Notes: generated by a model not told the origin, from the sequence alone. A stretch of DNA of 61,912 nt from Nitrosomonadales bacterium (GCA_947475825.1 CANJMS010000002.1:1-61912); one strand, 5' to 3'; positions 8,305 to 19,790 are shown, counted from the stretch's first letter. Numbers and translations: made by a program.

Positions 8305-9612
8305 TTAAGTTCTTGTAGGCAGTACTTCCTTCGCACATTTTATTCCACTCATCACTGCGCCCTCCAGCGTTGCCGGATAATCGCCTGCCGTGTAATCGCC
8401 AGTCAGCAATAAATTTTTAATGGCAGTGATATGGGGAGGGCGACTCAAATTTACTTCGCAGGAAAAAGTAGCGCGTTTTTCGGCGATCACTTTGAGCCAT
8501 AGTGGAGTTTCTGTAATGCTCAATTGCTCATGCAATTCTTGTATAACTTTTTGAGCAAGATTTTCCTGCGACAATTCTTGATGCAGTCCTTCAGCACTGA
8601 TGACAGCACCGATCAGCCCATGTTGCGCGGCGATTTGTCCTTTGTCGAACAGCCATTGTGTGTAGCATTGATCGAATCCCAGCATGGGTTGTGGCAGGCG
8701 CACATGTGCAGGATATTGCAGATAAACAGTGTAGATAGGCTGGTTTGGAATGGCGGAAATCTGCTGTGTGAGCGACGCTAGCTGTGGCATCGTTTGCAGC
8801 AAACGTGCAGCCGCAGTGGGAGAAGTCGCGCAAATAACATGGCTGAATAAATGCGTTTGCGGTGTGTTGCCATTGTTTGAGTTGACGGTTAATTCAATTG
8901 CTTGGTCACGAGGAATGATGGCCTTCACGCTGCATGAATCATGTAGCGAGCCACCGCGTTTCAAAATATATTCAGCAGCGCGATCTGGAAACAGCGCAGA
9001 AAAATTTAAGCGCGGTAGCAGCATGTCACTGTCAGCACGCGAGGTATTCAGGCTATCGCGCAGCACGTTTAATAGAATTTTGGCGGAGGCCAAATGCAAT
9101 GGTGTGTTAAGTGCTGAGATGCAGATAGGTTGCCACAGCAGGCTTATCAATTCATGATCTTGTTGATGGCTGACCAATAATTCAATAGCCGATATATCGC
9201 CGGGCAATGAAAATTGGATGTGGCGCATGGCGAGCATGAAGCGCGCAGCGGATATTTTTTGAGTAAAGGACAAACCTTGTGCTCTTATTAGTCCCAACAA
9301 AATATGCAGCGGGGCAGGCAGGGGAGAAGCCTTGAATGAAAATCGATGATGCAGGGTGAGTTGTAGCGGCAGGCGCAAAAAATCCTGCTCAATATTGCCG
9401 CCAACCTGCTCGATGAGCTGTAATGTGTGTCGATAACAACCGAGTAAAATATGCTGACCGTTATCGAGTTGGGTGTCGTTGTGCCACAAGCCACGCGCCC
9501 GTCCGCCTAGCTGTTTGCTGGTTTCAAAAACGGTGACGGGAATATTTTGTGCGGCGAGTGTCACGGCGGCAGCCATGCCAGAATACCCTGCACCGATGAT
9601 GGCTATGTTCAT
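8305..9612 (-). CDS. hpnE: hydroxysqualene dehydroxylase / squalene-associated FAD desaturase
   Basis: A 435-residue FAD-dependent amine-oxidase-fold enzyme. In the HpnCDE route it reduces hydroxysqualene to squalene, the precursor of hopanoids. The N-terminal dinucleotide-binding motif is plain (IAIIGAGYSGMAAAVTLAAQNIPVTVFE), followed by LGGRARG and DNGQHILLGCY. The C-terminal FAD-contact region is LLLTGDYTAGDYPATLEGAVMSG. It is the last gene of the hpnC-hpnD-hpnE cluster, 35 bp after hpnD. No squalene-hopene cyclase is in the window, so later hopanoid steps must be encoded elsewhere. Confidence 0.93.
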   Translation of the reverse strand: MNIAIIGAGYSGMAAAVTLAAQNIPVTVFETSKQLGGRARGLWHNDTQLDNGQHILLGCYRHTLQLIEQVGGNIEQDFLRLPLQLTLHHRFSFKASPLPAPLHILLGLIRAQGLSFTQKISAARFMLAMRHIQFSLPGDISAIELLVSHQQDHELISLLWQPICISALNTPLHLASAKILLNVLRDSLNTSRADSDMLLPRLNFSALFPDRAAEYILKRGGSLHDSCSVKAIIPRDQAIELTVNSNNGNTPQTHLFSHVICATSPTAAARLLQTMPQLASLTQQISAIPNQPIYTVYLQYPAHVRLPQPMLGFDQCYTQWLFDKGQIAAQHGLIGAVISAEGLHQELSQENLAQKVIQELHEQLSITETPLWLKVIAEKRATFSCEVNLSRPPHITAIKNLLLTGDYTAGDYPATLEGAVMSGIKCAKEVLPTRT

Positions 9613-9647
9613 GGAAATACTATTGCGCGTCGCATTGTTTTGTAAAA

Positions 9648-10481
9648 TTAGTTCTTAATCCACGTCATCCATGCCAGCCAAAGCTTTCGTAGTGGTGTGA
9701 GCGAGACGCGCTCTTTCAGTACGTGGCAGCCACTGGCGGAAATTTCTTCTAGAGTGGCATGATAAATTGCCGCCATGATTAATCCCGTGCGTTGCGCTTT
9801 GCGATCTACAACAGGGAGTTGAGCCAAGGCTTGCTTATAATAGTTTTGAGCGCGCTCAATTTGGAATTGCATGAGCTTATGGAAGGCTTCTGTTTCTTTT
9901 CCATCCAGAATGTCGTTGGTGTGTACACCAAATTTCGCCAACTCATCTTGTGGAATATAAATGCGACCGCGCCGCGCATCCTCGCCTACATCACGAATAA
10001 TATTGGTGAGCTGCAGCGCGATGCCCAGATCATGCGCGTACTTTAAAGTTTTACGGTCAGTGTAACCAAAAATTTCTGCAGCCAGTAAACCCACTACCGA
10101 TGCGACTCTATAACAGTACAGCTGCAGCGCTTTGAAATCGGCATATTGATTATTCTGTAAATCCATTTCCATGCCGTCAATAATTTCCAGAAAATGTTCT
10201 TGCAAAAAATTAAATTGTTTGACGACAGGAACCAAGGCGATGGCAACAGGGTGTTGTGGCTGCCCTGCATAAATTGCCGCGACTTGCACGCGCCACCAAG
10301 CCAGTGTGATTCGCGCAGCATTTTCATCAGAACATTCATCTACCACATCATCCACTTCGCGGCAAAACGCATACAGGGCAGTGATTGCGCGCCGTTTGTC
10401 GGGCGGCAAAAACATGAAGCTGTAGTAAAAGCTGGAGCCGCTTTTAGCAGCCTTGTCCTGGCAGTATTCGTCTGGCGTCAT
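9648..10481 (-). CDS. hpnD: presqualene diphosphate synthase
   Basis: A 277-residue trans-isoprenyl diphosphate synthase-fold enzyme that condenses two farnesyl diphosphates to presqualene diphosphate. The family start DEYCQDKAAKSGSSFYYSFMFLP is present. The first Asp-rich motif is CREVDDVVDECSDE, and the second is in ALQLTNIIRDVGEDARRGRIYIPQDEL. Length fits HpnD. It follows hpnC on the same strand; the 92-bp gap contains a weak member of the window's short palindromic repeat family. Confidence 0.93.
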   Translation of the reverse strand: MTPDEYCQDKAAKSGSSFYYSFMFLPPDKRRAITALYAFCREVDDVVDECSDENAARITLAWWRVQVAAIYAGQPQHPVAIALVPVVKQFNFLQEHFLEIIDGMEMDLQNNQYADFKALQLYCYRVASVVGLLAAEIFGYTDRKTLKYAHDLGIALQLTNIIRDVGEDARRGRIYIPQDELAKFGVHTNDILDGKETEAFHKLMQFQIERAQNYYKQALAQLPVVDRKAQRTGLIMAAIYHATLEEISASGCHVLKERVSLTPLRKLWLAWMTWIKN

Positions 10482-10573
10482 GATGTCAATTCCTATAAAA
10501 AACGATTACTGTGTTCGCCGCCTTGTGATCCATTTGTCGGAAGCTGGAGTAGCTTGGGAGTCAGTGCGAGTAT

Positions 10574-11383
10574 TTATTTGACCAGCGATTTCTTCAGCAT
10601 AATAACCCAATCCAGCGGACGCAAAACGGGACGACTGCGGTACATATCAAAATTCGCTGCTTCGAGTTTGTCGAGGATGCGATTTCCTCCCGCAATAATC
10701 AAACGCATTTCCAACCCGATACGACCCTTGAGGATATTTCCAAGCGGTGCGCCGCTGTTCATCATGTCGCGAGAACGTCGTACCTGAAATTGCATGAGTT
10801 GTTGCCACGATTCATCTACGCGGTGTTTAGCGATATGTGAAATGGAAACATGAAAACGTACCATTTCATCTTGCGGTAAATAAATGCGCCCGATAGCGAA
10901 ATCTTTTTCGATGTCCTGCCAAAAATTTATGAGTTGTAGCGCGCTACAAATAGCATTCGAGTAGGCTAGATTTTGTGGCGTGGCAGCCCCGTATAAATGC
11001 AGCAGTAATGCACCTACCGGGTTGGCCGAGCGCTTGCAATAATTTCGCAACTCATCAAAATTATCATAGGTTTTTTTGATGACATCCTGTGCGAAGGCAT
11101 CCAGCAAATCATGAAAAAGTTGCAGGGGTAAATGATGTTGATGCACGATTTCAGCCAGATCACGAAACAATGGCGTGCGTGGCGTTTTATCGGCAGCGAT
11201 GGCGTTGAGTTCTGCTCTGAAATCGGAAATATGCGCCAAGCGTTGGGTGTCGGTGAGCGTGCCTTCATCGGCAAAGTCATCTGCTTGGCGTGCAAAATTG
11301 TAAATAACTTCTACGGCGTGGCGTAGATGCCGTGGGAGCAAGATTGATGCAACTGGAAAATTTTCGTAGTGATCAACGGCCAT
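10574..11383 (-). CDS. hpnC: squalene synthase-like HpnC (hydroxysqualene synthase)
   Basis: A 269-residue member of the squalene/phytoene synthase fold. In the HpnCDE pathway it turns presqualene diphosphate into hydroxysqualene. Motifs: VDHYENFPVASILLPRHLR at the start (typical of HpnC), FARQADDFADEG as the first Asp-rich site, and ALQLINFWQDIEKDFAIGRIYLPQDE as the second. It is the first gene of the hpn cluster and sits 37 bp after prmB on the same strand, so it may share transcription with dapE-prmB. Confidence 0.92.
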   Translation of the reverse strand: MAVDHYENFPVASILLPRHLRHAVEVIYNFARQADDFADEGTLTDTQRLAHISDFRAELNAIAADKTPRTPLFRDLAEIVHQHHLPLQLFHDLLDAFAQDVIKKTYDNFDELRNYCKRSANPVGALLLHLYGAATPQNLAYSNAICSALQLINFWQDIEKDFAIGRIYLPQDEMVRFHVSISHIAKHRVDESWQQLMQFQVRRSRDMMNSGAPLGNILKGRIGLEMRLIIAGGNRILDKLEAANFDMYRSRPVLRPLDWVIMLKKSLVK

Positions 11384-11419
11384 TGGGACTATGTAATATC
11401 TGCTGATTTAAAAATTTGA

Positions 11420-13500
<2,081 letters not shown>

Positions 13501-13553
13501 TTACAGGTTGCGCGGGCTTGTAATACAAAACACCGCAAGGGTGGCTGGCAAAT

Positions 13554-14729
13554 TTATTTAAGATCGGCCACATCGATGTTAAGTGTGATGTTGCCGAAAT
13601 CAGCGGCGGTCTGTAAGGGCTGCGGTGTTGCAGGACTCGCGTTAGGATCATAAGCTTTCATTTTTGAAGTTTGTGAATAATCAACCAATGAGGAAAAATT
13701 GCTAGGAGAATCGGAGTGCAGCATCGCTTCTTCCTTGGTGATCTCCCCTTTTTTGTATAGGTGATATAGCGCTTGCTCAAAAGTCTGTGAGCCAGGAGAG
13801 ACGCTTTTTTCGATGGCCTCACGGATTTTTTCGATCTCATCATTCTTAATCAGATCGGAAATCAGCGTCGTGTTGAGCAAAATTTCCACGGCGGGAACTT
13901 GTTTGCCCTGCATATTACGCACCAGACGTTGTGAGATGACCGCGCGCAAGCACAGCGATAAATCCGCCAACACGGCTTTACGCGCATCATGCGAAAAGAA
14001 ATTCACAATACGATTCAGCGCATGGTAGCTATTGTTTGCGTGCAGTGTGGATAGACAAAGATGCCCTGCTTGAGCAAAGATCAGTGCTTGCTGCAAAGTA
14101 TCGCGGTTGCGAATTTCCCCGATCATCAACACATCCGGCGCTTCGCGCATGGCGCTGACTAGCGCGTTGCCATAGGATAATGTGTCCGTGCCGATTTCAC
14201 GCTGATTAACGATGGATTTATTATGCGTGAACAAATACTCAACCGGGTCTTCGATAGTTAGAATGTGGCCAGTGCTGGTGTTGTTGCGATATTGAAGCAT
14301 TGCCGCCAGACTGCTGGATTTGCCGGAACCAGTTGCACCCACCACCAAAATCAGGCCGCGCTTTTCCATGATGAGTTGCTTCAATATTCCAGGCAAGCGC
14401 AGGTCTTCAATGCTCGCAATATTATTGCGTATGTGGCGCAAAACAATCGCTAAGCTGTTGCGCTGGCGAAATATGTTAACGCGATAATTTCCTCCTATGG
14501 CAGGGTCGCGAAAGGGAAAATTCAGCTCCAATGTTTCCTCTAAAATTTTAGCTTGGCCGGGGGTCATTAATTCATAGGCGATACGTTCCACAGTCGCGAC
14601 ATCTATTCTCTGCGCGTTAACTGGCATGGTAACGCCATTAACTTTGATGTTGATCGGCGCGCCTGCTGAAATAAAAATATCGGAGGCAAGCTTTTCAACG
14701 GCTAGCTTTAACAGTGGTGTGATAAGCAT
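13554..14729 (-). CDS. pilU: type IV pilus twitching ATPase PilU
   Basis: A 391-residue PilT/PilU-family hexameric ATPase acting at the inner face of the pilus machine during retraction. Walker A is VVGATGSGKSSSL; the Asp box, Walker B and His box appear as ILTIEDPVEYLF, MIGEIRNRDTLQQALIFAQAGHLCLSTLHANN. The length and a long C-terminal tail (about residues 345-391, rich in Ser/Pro/Ala) point to PilU rather than the 344-residue PilT. No pilT is beside it here. It sits between dapE and an IS remnant that ends the shared strand block. Confidence 0.9.
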   Translation of the reverse strand: MLITPLLKLAVEKLASDIFISAGAPINIKVNGVTMPVNAQRIDVATVERIAYELMTPGQAKILEETLELNFPFRDPAIGGNYRVNIFRQRNSLAIVLRHIRNNIASIEDLRLPGILKQLIMEKRGLILVVGATGSGKSSSLAAMLQYRNNTSTGHILTIEDPVEYLFTHNKSIVNQREIGTDTLSYGNALVSAMREAPDVLMIGEIRNRDTLQQALIFAQAGHLCLSTLHANNSYHALNRIVNFFSHDARKAVLADLSLCLRAVISQRLVRNMQGKQVPAVEILLNTTLISDLIKNDEIEKIREAIEKSVSPGSQTFEQALYHLYKKGEITKEEAMLHSDSPSNFSSLVDYSQTSKMKAYDPNASPATPQPLQTAADFGNITLNIDVADLK

Positions 14730-14794
14730 GTATTGATTCTCCGCAGATTACCAATATTAAAAGATCAGGTTGGGTTTCTAAATTTAAATTACAT

Positions 14795-15836
14795 GAGCTT
14801 CTTGCAAAACTCCCCACCTGAGCTGAATTAACCACCGAACGGGGAGCGAAAAGAGGTAGAGATGGGCGACCATTGCTGGCAAGATGGAGGTTCTGAAAAC
14901 TACATCAACGCCCGATATGAATACTACGCAACGCAGTGGAATAATGCAACGCTGGTTTGTGATTCAACACGAACTGATGCCAGAATTACGGAACGAAGTG
15001 GCTGCATTGACACCGAAGCTTGAGCACGTGATCCACACGCTGGAATGGGTGCGTATCGAAGAATTTGCCAGGTCAACATGGGGCGGCTGCGGGCGGCCAG
15101 CGCATGATCGCGGGATGCTGGACAATGCCTTCGTTGCGAAGGCGGTGTTGGGGTGGCCTACTCCGGCGGGATTGATCAAACGCCGTGCTGTAGATCGGGT
15201 CTTAAGGCGCATTTGCGGATTCTCAATGTGGAAGAAACTGCCAGGCGAGTCGACCTTCTCGCGAGTGAGCGCGCTGCTTTCCAGCGCTTCGATGCAGGAC
15301 AGTCTGGCGGCGATACCGCTGTCCCTGATGACGGCGGAACGAGTAACAATCTGTTACGGTGATGGATGCAGCGTATTGCAGCGGCGTGTTGAGGGAACAC
15401 AGCCGTAATCTTGGGCATGTGCTGCTGATTGATCACAACCCGCGCCGTGGCGAGAAGATCGAATTTACGCCCAGCGAGACGTAGCGATACAAGGCGCGCA
15501 GCCAAGCGGAACGGACGAATGCGCGGCTAAAGGATGACTTCGGCGGCAGACATATCCGAGTCAGGGGAAATGCGAAGGTGATGTCGCACCTGATGTTCGG
15601 GGTGCTGGCGTTGACGAGGAATCAGCTTCTCAGATTGCTGACGTAAGTCCGACGGATGCAAGTGTCGAGATATGACAAACCGGCTTGGCCGGGGAATACA
15701 CTCGCCCTCAAGGGCTGGGAAATGCGGTAAATCTGAGGAATTGCCGCAAACAGGGGGAAGCGTAACTGTTCGATGCCGAAATTCGAGCATCAAATGTCAT
15801 TGCGCTTCGATTCGGAAATGGTTTTGCAAGAAGCTC
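14795..15836 (+). mobile_element. degenerate insertion sequence (IS5-like transposase)
   Basis: About 1,042 bp bounded by perfect 16-bp inverted ends GAGCTTCTTGCAAAAC (14795-14810 and 15821-15836). Between them lies a broken transposase gene. No clear target duplication was seen at the flanks. With its internal deletion the element cannot make an active transposase. It sits between pilU and the DUF883 cassette. Confidence 0.85.
14917..15646 (+). pseudogene. transposase pseudogene with internal deletion
   Basis: The N-terminal part (QRWFVIQHELMPELRNEVAAL, then AFVAKAVLGWPT and LRRICGFSMWKKLPGESTFSR) matches transposases of an IS5/IS1182-like group. It then jumps to SALLSSASMQDSLAAIPLSLMTAERV, which normally lies near the middle or end, so the catalytic central part is gone. 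Past a stop at 15408 the C-terminal signature continues in a shifted frame (LIDHNPRRGEKIEF, AERTNARLKDDFGGRHIRVRG, MSHLMFGVLAL). At least one deletion and one frameshift are needed to explain it. The family is assigned from memory of related proteins. Confidence 0.8.
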
Positions 15837-15858
15837 GCTTAACCAAAAGGAGAAAGTA

Positions 15859-16080
15859 ATGAACGCTATTAGAGCAATCGCATTCGCGCTGATTATAGCT
15901 GGCGCACTGGGTTTGGCGTACGGTGGATTTAGCTACACCAAGGAAACGCATGAGGCCAAATTGGATCCGATCGAGCTGTCGGTAACGGATAAGGAGAGGG
16001 TCAATATTCCGGTCTGGACGGGTATCGGAGCCATTATTATTGGCGGGGCGCTCCTTATTTTTGGCGGTATCAAGCGCTAA
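15859..16080 (+). CDS. small two-helix membrane protein
   Basis: A 73-residue protein with two hydrophobic helices (AIRAIAFALIIAGALGLAYGGF and WTGIGAIIIGGALLIFGG) linked by a charged segment of about 30 residues (YTKETHEAKLDPIELSVTDKERV). An AAGGAG ribosome site precedes the ATG at 15859. Similar small proteins occur beside DUF883/YqjE genes in betaproteobacteria, but no function is established. It is the first gene of a four-gene plus-strand cassette placed between two IS remnants. Membrane location is inferred. Confidence 0.7.
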   Translation: MNAIRAIAFALIIAGALGLAYGGFSYTKETHEAKLDPIELSVTDKERVNIPVWTGIGAIIIGGALLIFGGIKR

Positions 16081-16188
16081 TCTCCGCCTTATGTGCGCTA
16101 ACGCACAGCGCAACTTAAAATGAAAGACGATACTGCTTCTTCAAGACGTTCTTGAGAAATTATCGAACACATATAGGAGATGTCAATC

Positions 16189-16524
16189 ATGAAAAAAACA
16201 ACAATGGAAAAAACACTAGACGAATTCAATCGGACCAAAGGTAAAGTGGTCAACGATTTCAAGGCGATCGTCGACGATGCTGAGGCTTTGCTTCAAGCGA
16301 CGGCGCACGTGCCTGGGGAAGCTTTTGCCACAGAGCGCGCGAAATTTGCCGAAAAATTAAAGCACAGCAAGGCTCATTTGGCCGAGGCAGAGCACCACGT
16401 ATACGAAAAAGCCAAGCAAGCTGTTACGGTGACTGATGATTACGTACATGCCAATCCATGGACAGCAGTGGGTATCGGCGCCGTTGTTGGCACGCTTGTC
16501 GGCCTTTTGGTCGCTCGGCGTTGA
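16189..16524 (+). CDS. DUF883 (ElaB/YqjD/YgaM) ribosome-associated membrane protein
   Basis: A 111-residue protein with an amphipathic helical body (DEFNRTKGKVVNDFKAIVDDAEALLQA, then KHSKAHLAEAEHHVYEKAKQAV) and the DUF883 C-terminal membrane anchor NPWTAVGIGAVVGTLVGLLVARR. E. coli YqjD and ElaB tether ribosomes to the inner membrane in stationary phase; the same is plausible here. The ATG at 16189 fits an AGGAG site upstream better than the earlier ATG at 16180, which overlaps that site. It is followed by YqjE- and YqjK-like genes, the same order as E. coli yqjD-yqjE-yqjK. Confidence 0.88.
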   Translation: MKKTTMEKTLDEFNRTKGKVVNDFKAIVDDAEALLQATAHVPGEAFATERAKFAEKLKHSKAHLAEAEHHVYEKAKQAVTVTDDYVHANPWTAVGIGAVVGTLVGLLVARR

Positions 16525-16545
16525 TTTTTTATTGGAGATCGAACT

Positions 16546-16947
16546 GTGGAAAGTGACAGGGATTCTACCCGCGCAGCGCCAGGGGGCATATTCGATTCAG
16601 CCAAGCATCTGATTTCGAGTTTTATCGCGCACTTACAGACTCGGCTGGCGTTGTTCTCGACTGAGTTTGCGGAAGAAAAACTGCGGTTGACTACGCTTTT
16701 GTACAGCGCCTTAACGGCGCTGTTTCTCTTTTTTACGACGCTTATCCTCGCACTGTTGTTCGTCATCGCGGCCTATTGGGATACGCCTTATCGGCTGCAT
16801 GTCATCGGTGGACTCACCTTGTTGTTTTTGACTGGTGCTGGCATCGCCTTGGGCAGGGTGCGTGCCCAACTTCAGTCCAGGCCGCGTTTATTCGAGGCGA
16901 GCCTGGCCGAGCTGCATAAGGATCGACAGCAATTGGATTCGCAATGA
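16546..16947 (+). CDS. YqjE-like phage holin superfamily 6 membrane protein
   Basis: A 133-residue protein starting at GTG 16546, with a GGAGATCG ribosome site upstream. After a cytosolic N-terminus come two membrane helices (LYSALTALFLFFTTLILALLFVIAAYW and VIGGLTLLFLTGAGIALG), then a charged C-terminus (ASLAELHKDRQQLDSQ). This is the pattern of the YqjE/Actinobacterial holin-like family (phage holin superfamily 6), whose function is unknown. It overlaps the next gene by 4 bases, so the two are co-translated. It is probably part of a stress-responsive membrane cassette with DUF883. Confidence 0.8.
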   Translation: MESDRDSTRAAPGGIFDSAKHLISSFIAHLQTRLALFSTEFAEEKLRLTTLLYSALTALFLFFTTLILALLFVIAAYWDTPYRLHVIGGLTLLFLTGAGIALGRVRAQLQSRPRLFEASLAELHKDRQQLDSQ

Positions 16948-17228
16948 TGAATGCAAAGGCTGTCGCTTTGATGCACAAACGCAATGCGCTCGTCGCGCAA
17001 ATTGCCATCGAGCGTGTTGCGCTTGCGCAGCAAGGTGCTGCGTTGCGACCAGCCGTGCGGGTGATCGGTAAAGTTAGTGCGGGCATTCGCTATCTCAAAA
17101 GTCATCCTGGGATATTGCTGCTGCCCATTGCCACCCTGACACTGTGGCGTCCGAAGGGTTTGTGGGCTTTTGCGGTAAGTGGTTTAGGGTTGTGGCGATT
17201 AGTGCGGCGTGGATGGCTTCGACCATGA
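16944..17228 (+). CDS. YqjK-like protein
   Basis: A 94-residue protein. A basic, Ala-rich helical N-terminus (MHKRNALVAQIAIERVALAQQGAAL) is followed by one hydrophobic segment (HPGILLLPIATLTLW) and a short basic tail (RLVRRGWLRP). Position and composition match YqjK-like proteins found after yqjE. Its start codon lies in the last codons of the YqjE-like gene (ATGA overlap). Function is unknown. It ends the plus-strand cassette; the next 120 bp lead into an IS3 remnant. Confidence 0.65.
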   Translation: MMNAKAVALMHKRNALVAQIAIERVALAQQGAALRPAVRVIGKVSAGIRYLKSHPGILLLPIATLTLWRPKGLWAFAVSGLGLWRLVRRGWLRP

Positions 17229-17345
17229 CACAACGAAAATCCTTCACGTTATCGTCAACCATTCCTGGTTGACGCCGTTGTGAAAGCAGGACCAGAAGGC
17301 CGTCGCGAGACTGGAGTTTTTTATTTGACCACTCTACACGTTGGA

Positions 17346-17453
17346 TTTTACAATTGCCAGCGTCGGTATTCAGCGCTGGGCAATTTAGCACCGATAGATT
17401 ATGAAAATCAGTTTGCAGCAAAAAAACCTATCGAGGTGTCTGAAATTACTTGA
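17346..17453 (+). pseudogene. IS3-family transposase C-terminal remnant
   Basis: A plus-strand frame reads FYNCQRRYSALGNLAP, then IDYENQFAAKK and a TGA stop at 17451. This is the C-terminal signature of IS3-family OrfB integrase-type transposases (YNxxRRHSALGxxSPxxFE). Nothing of the rest of the gene remains, and the stop is followed by TGACCACTACAGGG, probably the old IS end. It lies at the right edge of the DUF883 cassette, opposite the other IS remnant. Confidence 0.75.
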
Positions 17454-17505
17454 CCACTACAGGGACATTGGGAATCATTGGGAATCATTGCCAGATTAAG
17501 TAAAA

Positions 17506-18327
17506 TTAAATGCCGCGCAGTAATTCATTAATACCCACTTTTGCACGGGTCTTGGCATCGACCTTTTTTACGATCACGGCACAATACAAGCTATAACTAC
17601 CATCTTTTGATGGCAGATTGCCCGATACCACGACCGATCCAGCAGGTACGCGACCATAATGCACCTCGCCCGTTTCGCGGTCATAAATTTTTGTGCTTTG
17701 CCCGATGTATACACCCATGGAAATCACTGCGCCTTCTTCGACGATCACGCCTTCCACAATTTCCGAGCGCGCACCGATGAAACAATTATCTTCAATGATT
17801 GTCGGATTGGCTTGCACAGGCTCTAGCACGCCGCCTATACCCACTCCGCCACTGAGGTGTACATTCTTGCCGATCTGCGCGCATGATCCTACAGTAGCCC
17901 AGGTATCCACCATTGTTCCGGTATCAACGTATGCGCCGATATTGACATAGGAGGGCATCAACACCACATTGGATGCGATGAAAGCACCGCGCCGCGCAGC
18001 CGCAGGTGGTACAACACGGAAGCCACCTTCACGAAAATCGCGTGAGTTGTAATCGGCAAACTTGGAGGGAACTTTATCGTAATAATTTGTGAAACCTCCT
18101 TTGATAAACGTATTGTCTTCAATGCGGAAAGATAGCAATACTGCTTTTTTCAACCACTGGTGTGTGACCCATTGCCCAGCAGTTTTTTCGGCGACACGTA
18201 GCGTGCCGTTATCCAATTGTGCGATGACAGTTTGGATGGCATCTTTTAATTTTGCATCAACGTTACGCGGATTAATATCTGCACGGTGTTCAAAGGCAGC
18301 TTCAATAATTTGTTGCACTTGTTCCAT
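17506..18327 (-). CDS. dapD: 2,3,4,5-tetrahydropyridine-2,6-dicarboxylate N-succinyltransferase
   Basis: A 273-residue left-handed beta-helix acyltransferase that succinylates tetrahydrodipicolinate in lysine/mAP synthesis. The N-terminal helical domain ([16 protein letters not shown]) is followed by the hexapeptide repeats ([51 protein letters not shown]) and the C-terminal [22 protein letters not shown]. The length is exactly that of the family. It lies 27 bp after dapC on the same strand, making a dapC-dapD pair. Confidence 0.96.
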   Translation of the reverse strand: MEQVQQIIEAAFEHRADINPRNVDAKLKDAIQTVIAQLDNGTLRVAEKTAGQWVTHQWLKKAVLLSFRIEDNTFIKGGFTNYYDKVPSKFADYNSRDFREGGFRVVPPAAARRGAFIASNVVLMPSYVNIGAYVDTGTMVDTWATVGSCAQIGKNVHLSGGVGIGGVLEPVQANPTIIEDNCFIGARSEIVEGVIVEEGAVISMGVYIGQSTKIYDRETGEVHYGRVPAGSVVVSGNLPSKDGSYSLYCAVIVKKVDAKTRAKVGINELLRGI

Positions 18328-18354
18328 GTTTGATTCCCAGTTAATTGATAATAA

Positions 18355-19560
18355 TTAAAGTTTTTTAGTAAATTCTGCAATGCGCTGCGCGGCATCGGTG
18401 CTTTCAGACAATGATGGAACCAGCGCAATGCGAACAAAATTCTTACCCGGATTTTCACCCCGCACTTCACGCGCTAAATAGCTGCCCGGTAAAGCGGTGA
18501 CATTATAGTCGCGATATAACTGTTGCGCGAAGAGGGTGTCGGAAATGGGCACGCTCTGCCACAGATAAAATCCGGCTTCCGGCAGTCGGACGCGCAATAC
18601 ATTATTTAAAATCTTCGACACCTGTATAAATTTTTCTGTATACAGTTTGCGATTTTCTTTGACGTGCGCCTCATCTTGCCAAGCTGCGATGCTGGCGGCC
18701 TGCACCGCTGGGTTCATGGCACAGCCGTGATAAGTGCGATATAGCATAAATTTTTGCAGCACGTTGGCATCCCCCGCTACAAAGCCGGATCGCATACCTG
18801 GCACATTCGAGCGTTTGGATAAACTGGAGAACATCACCAGATTTTTATAATCCGTGCGCCCCAGTATATGTGCGGCTTCCAGTGCGCCCAGCGGCGGCGT
18901 TTCAAAATATATCTCGGAATAACATTCGTCTGCAGCGATAATAAATCCATAGCGGTCTGACAGTTCAAACAGCGTCTTCCACTCAAATAATGTCATCACA
19001 TGGCCGTTGGGATTGCCCGGTGAGCAGACGTAAATCAGTTGGGTGCGCTGCCATATTTCTGGTGGCAGTTGCTCGTAATTCAGCACATGATCTGGGGCTG
19101 TGGTGTTGATGAAATAAGGCGTTGCACCAGCCAGCAGTGCCGCGCCTTTGTAAATTTGATAAAACGGATTAGGGCAGACCACTACGGGGTCGCCATTTTT
19201 TGTATTTGGACAACTGCGATCAATCACCGCCTGAGCAAAAGCAAACAGTGCTTCACGGCTACCGTTTACAGGAATAACCTCGGTCTTTGCATTTAATATG
19301 GGCAGTTCATAGCGTTGGCTAATCCATTGCGCGATGCAGTGTCGCAGGGCATCGCTACCCGCTGTTGTGGGATAATTTGCCAGCCCTGCCATGTTCGCGC
19401 ACAGGGCATCAATGATGAGTGGTGGCGTGGCATGTTTGGGTTCGCCTATCGAAAGATTGATCGGCTGGTAAGCAGCATTGGGTGTAACCTCGCCGAACAA
19501 AGTAGCCAACTTTTGAAAAGGGTAGGGTTGCAGGCGATCAAGATCAGGATTCATATTCAT
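18355..19560 (-). CDS. dapC: succinyldiaminopimelate transaminase
   Basis: A 401-residue class I PLP aminotransferase. It shows PTTAGSDALRHCIAQW, the NGSREALFAFAQ cofactor region, CSPGNPNGHVM, ADECYSEIYFE, and the Schiff-base Lys in FSSLSKRSNVPGMRSGF. The placement directly before dapD supports DapC (N-succinyl-LL-2,6-diaminopimelate:2-oxoglutarate aminotransferase) over other class I enzymes. The C-terminus (LPGSYLARE, NFVRIALVPS) is complete. The 257-bp upstream gap, shared with the divergent transporter, holds a repeat element that may carry or interrupt the promoter. Confidence 0.93.
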   Translation of the reverse strand: MNMNPDLDRLQPYPFQKLATLFGEVTPNAAYQPINLSIGEPKHATPPLIIDALCANMAGLANYPTTAGSDALRHCIAQWISQRYELPILNAKTEVIPVNGSREALFAFAQAVIDRSCPNTKNGDPVVVCPNPFYQIYKGAALLAGATPYFINTTAPDHVLNYEQLPPEIWQRTQLIYVCSPGNPNGHVMTLFEWKTLFELSDRYGFIIAADECYSEIYFETPPLGALEAAHILGRTDYKNLVMFSSLSKRSNVPGMRSGFVAGDANVLQKFMLYRTYHGCAMNPAVQAASIAAWQDEAHVKENRKLYTEKFIQVSKILNNVLRVRLPEAGFYLWQSVPISDTLFAQQLYRDYNVTALPGSYLAREVRGENPGKNFVRIALVPSLSESTDAAQRIAEFTKKL

Positions 19561-19631
19561 CTGGTTGGGGATTTATATTTGCGATTATTTTTTATGGGTT
19601 ATTCGCATTGTTAATTTGTATTGGTAGGGAA

Positions 19632-19790
19632 GGGATGCCTCAAAAAATTCAAATTGCTCAGCCAGACCAAATTGCTCAGCCAGACAAGGCGCGAACAAAA
19701 AATGGCGACGACGCATATGTTGATGTGTTAGGAGTCATTTTTTACAAGCAACACAGTATGGCAACGTAAGTTGAGTTTTTGGAGGTATCC
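19632..19790. repeat. inverted-repeat element upstream of DMT transporter
   Basis: About 159 bp with imperfect inverted ends (GGGATGCCTCAAAAA at 19632-19646; TTTTTGGAGGTATCC at 19776-19790). Inside, the 18-bp word CAAATTGCTCAGCCAGAC occurs twice in tandem (19650-19685). There is no open frame. It fills the divergent region between dapC and the transporter gene. It looks like a small non-autonomous repeat; no full second copy was seen here. Confidence 0.55.

Noticed and set aside
16180-16188. Earlier ATG for the DUF883 gene
   Set aside because: It overlaps the AGGAG ribosome site; the ATG at 16189 has usable spacing.
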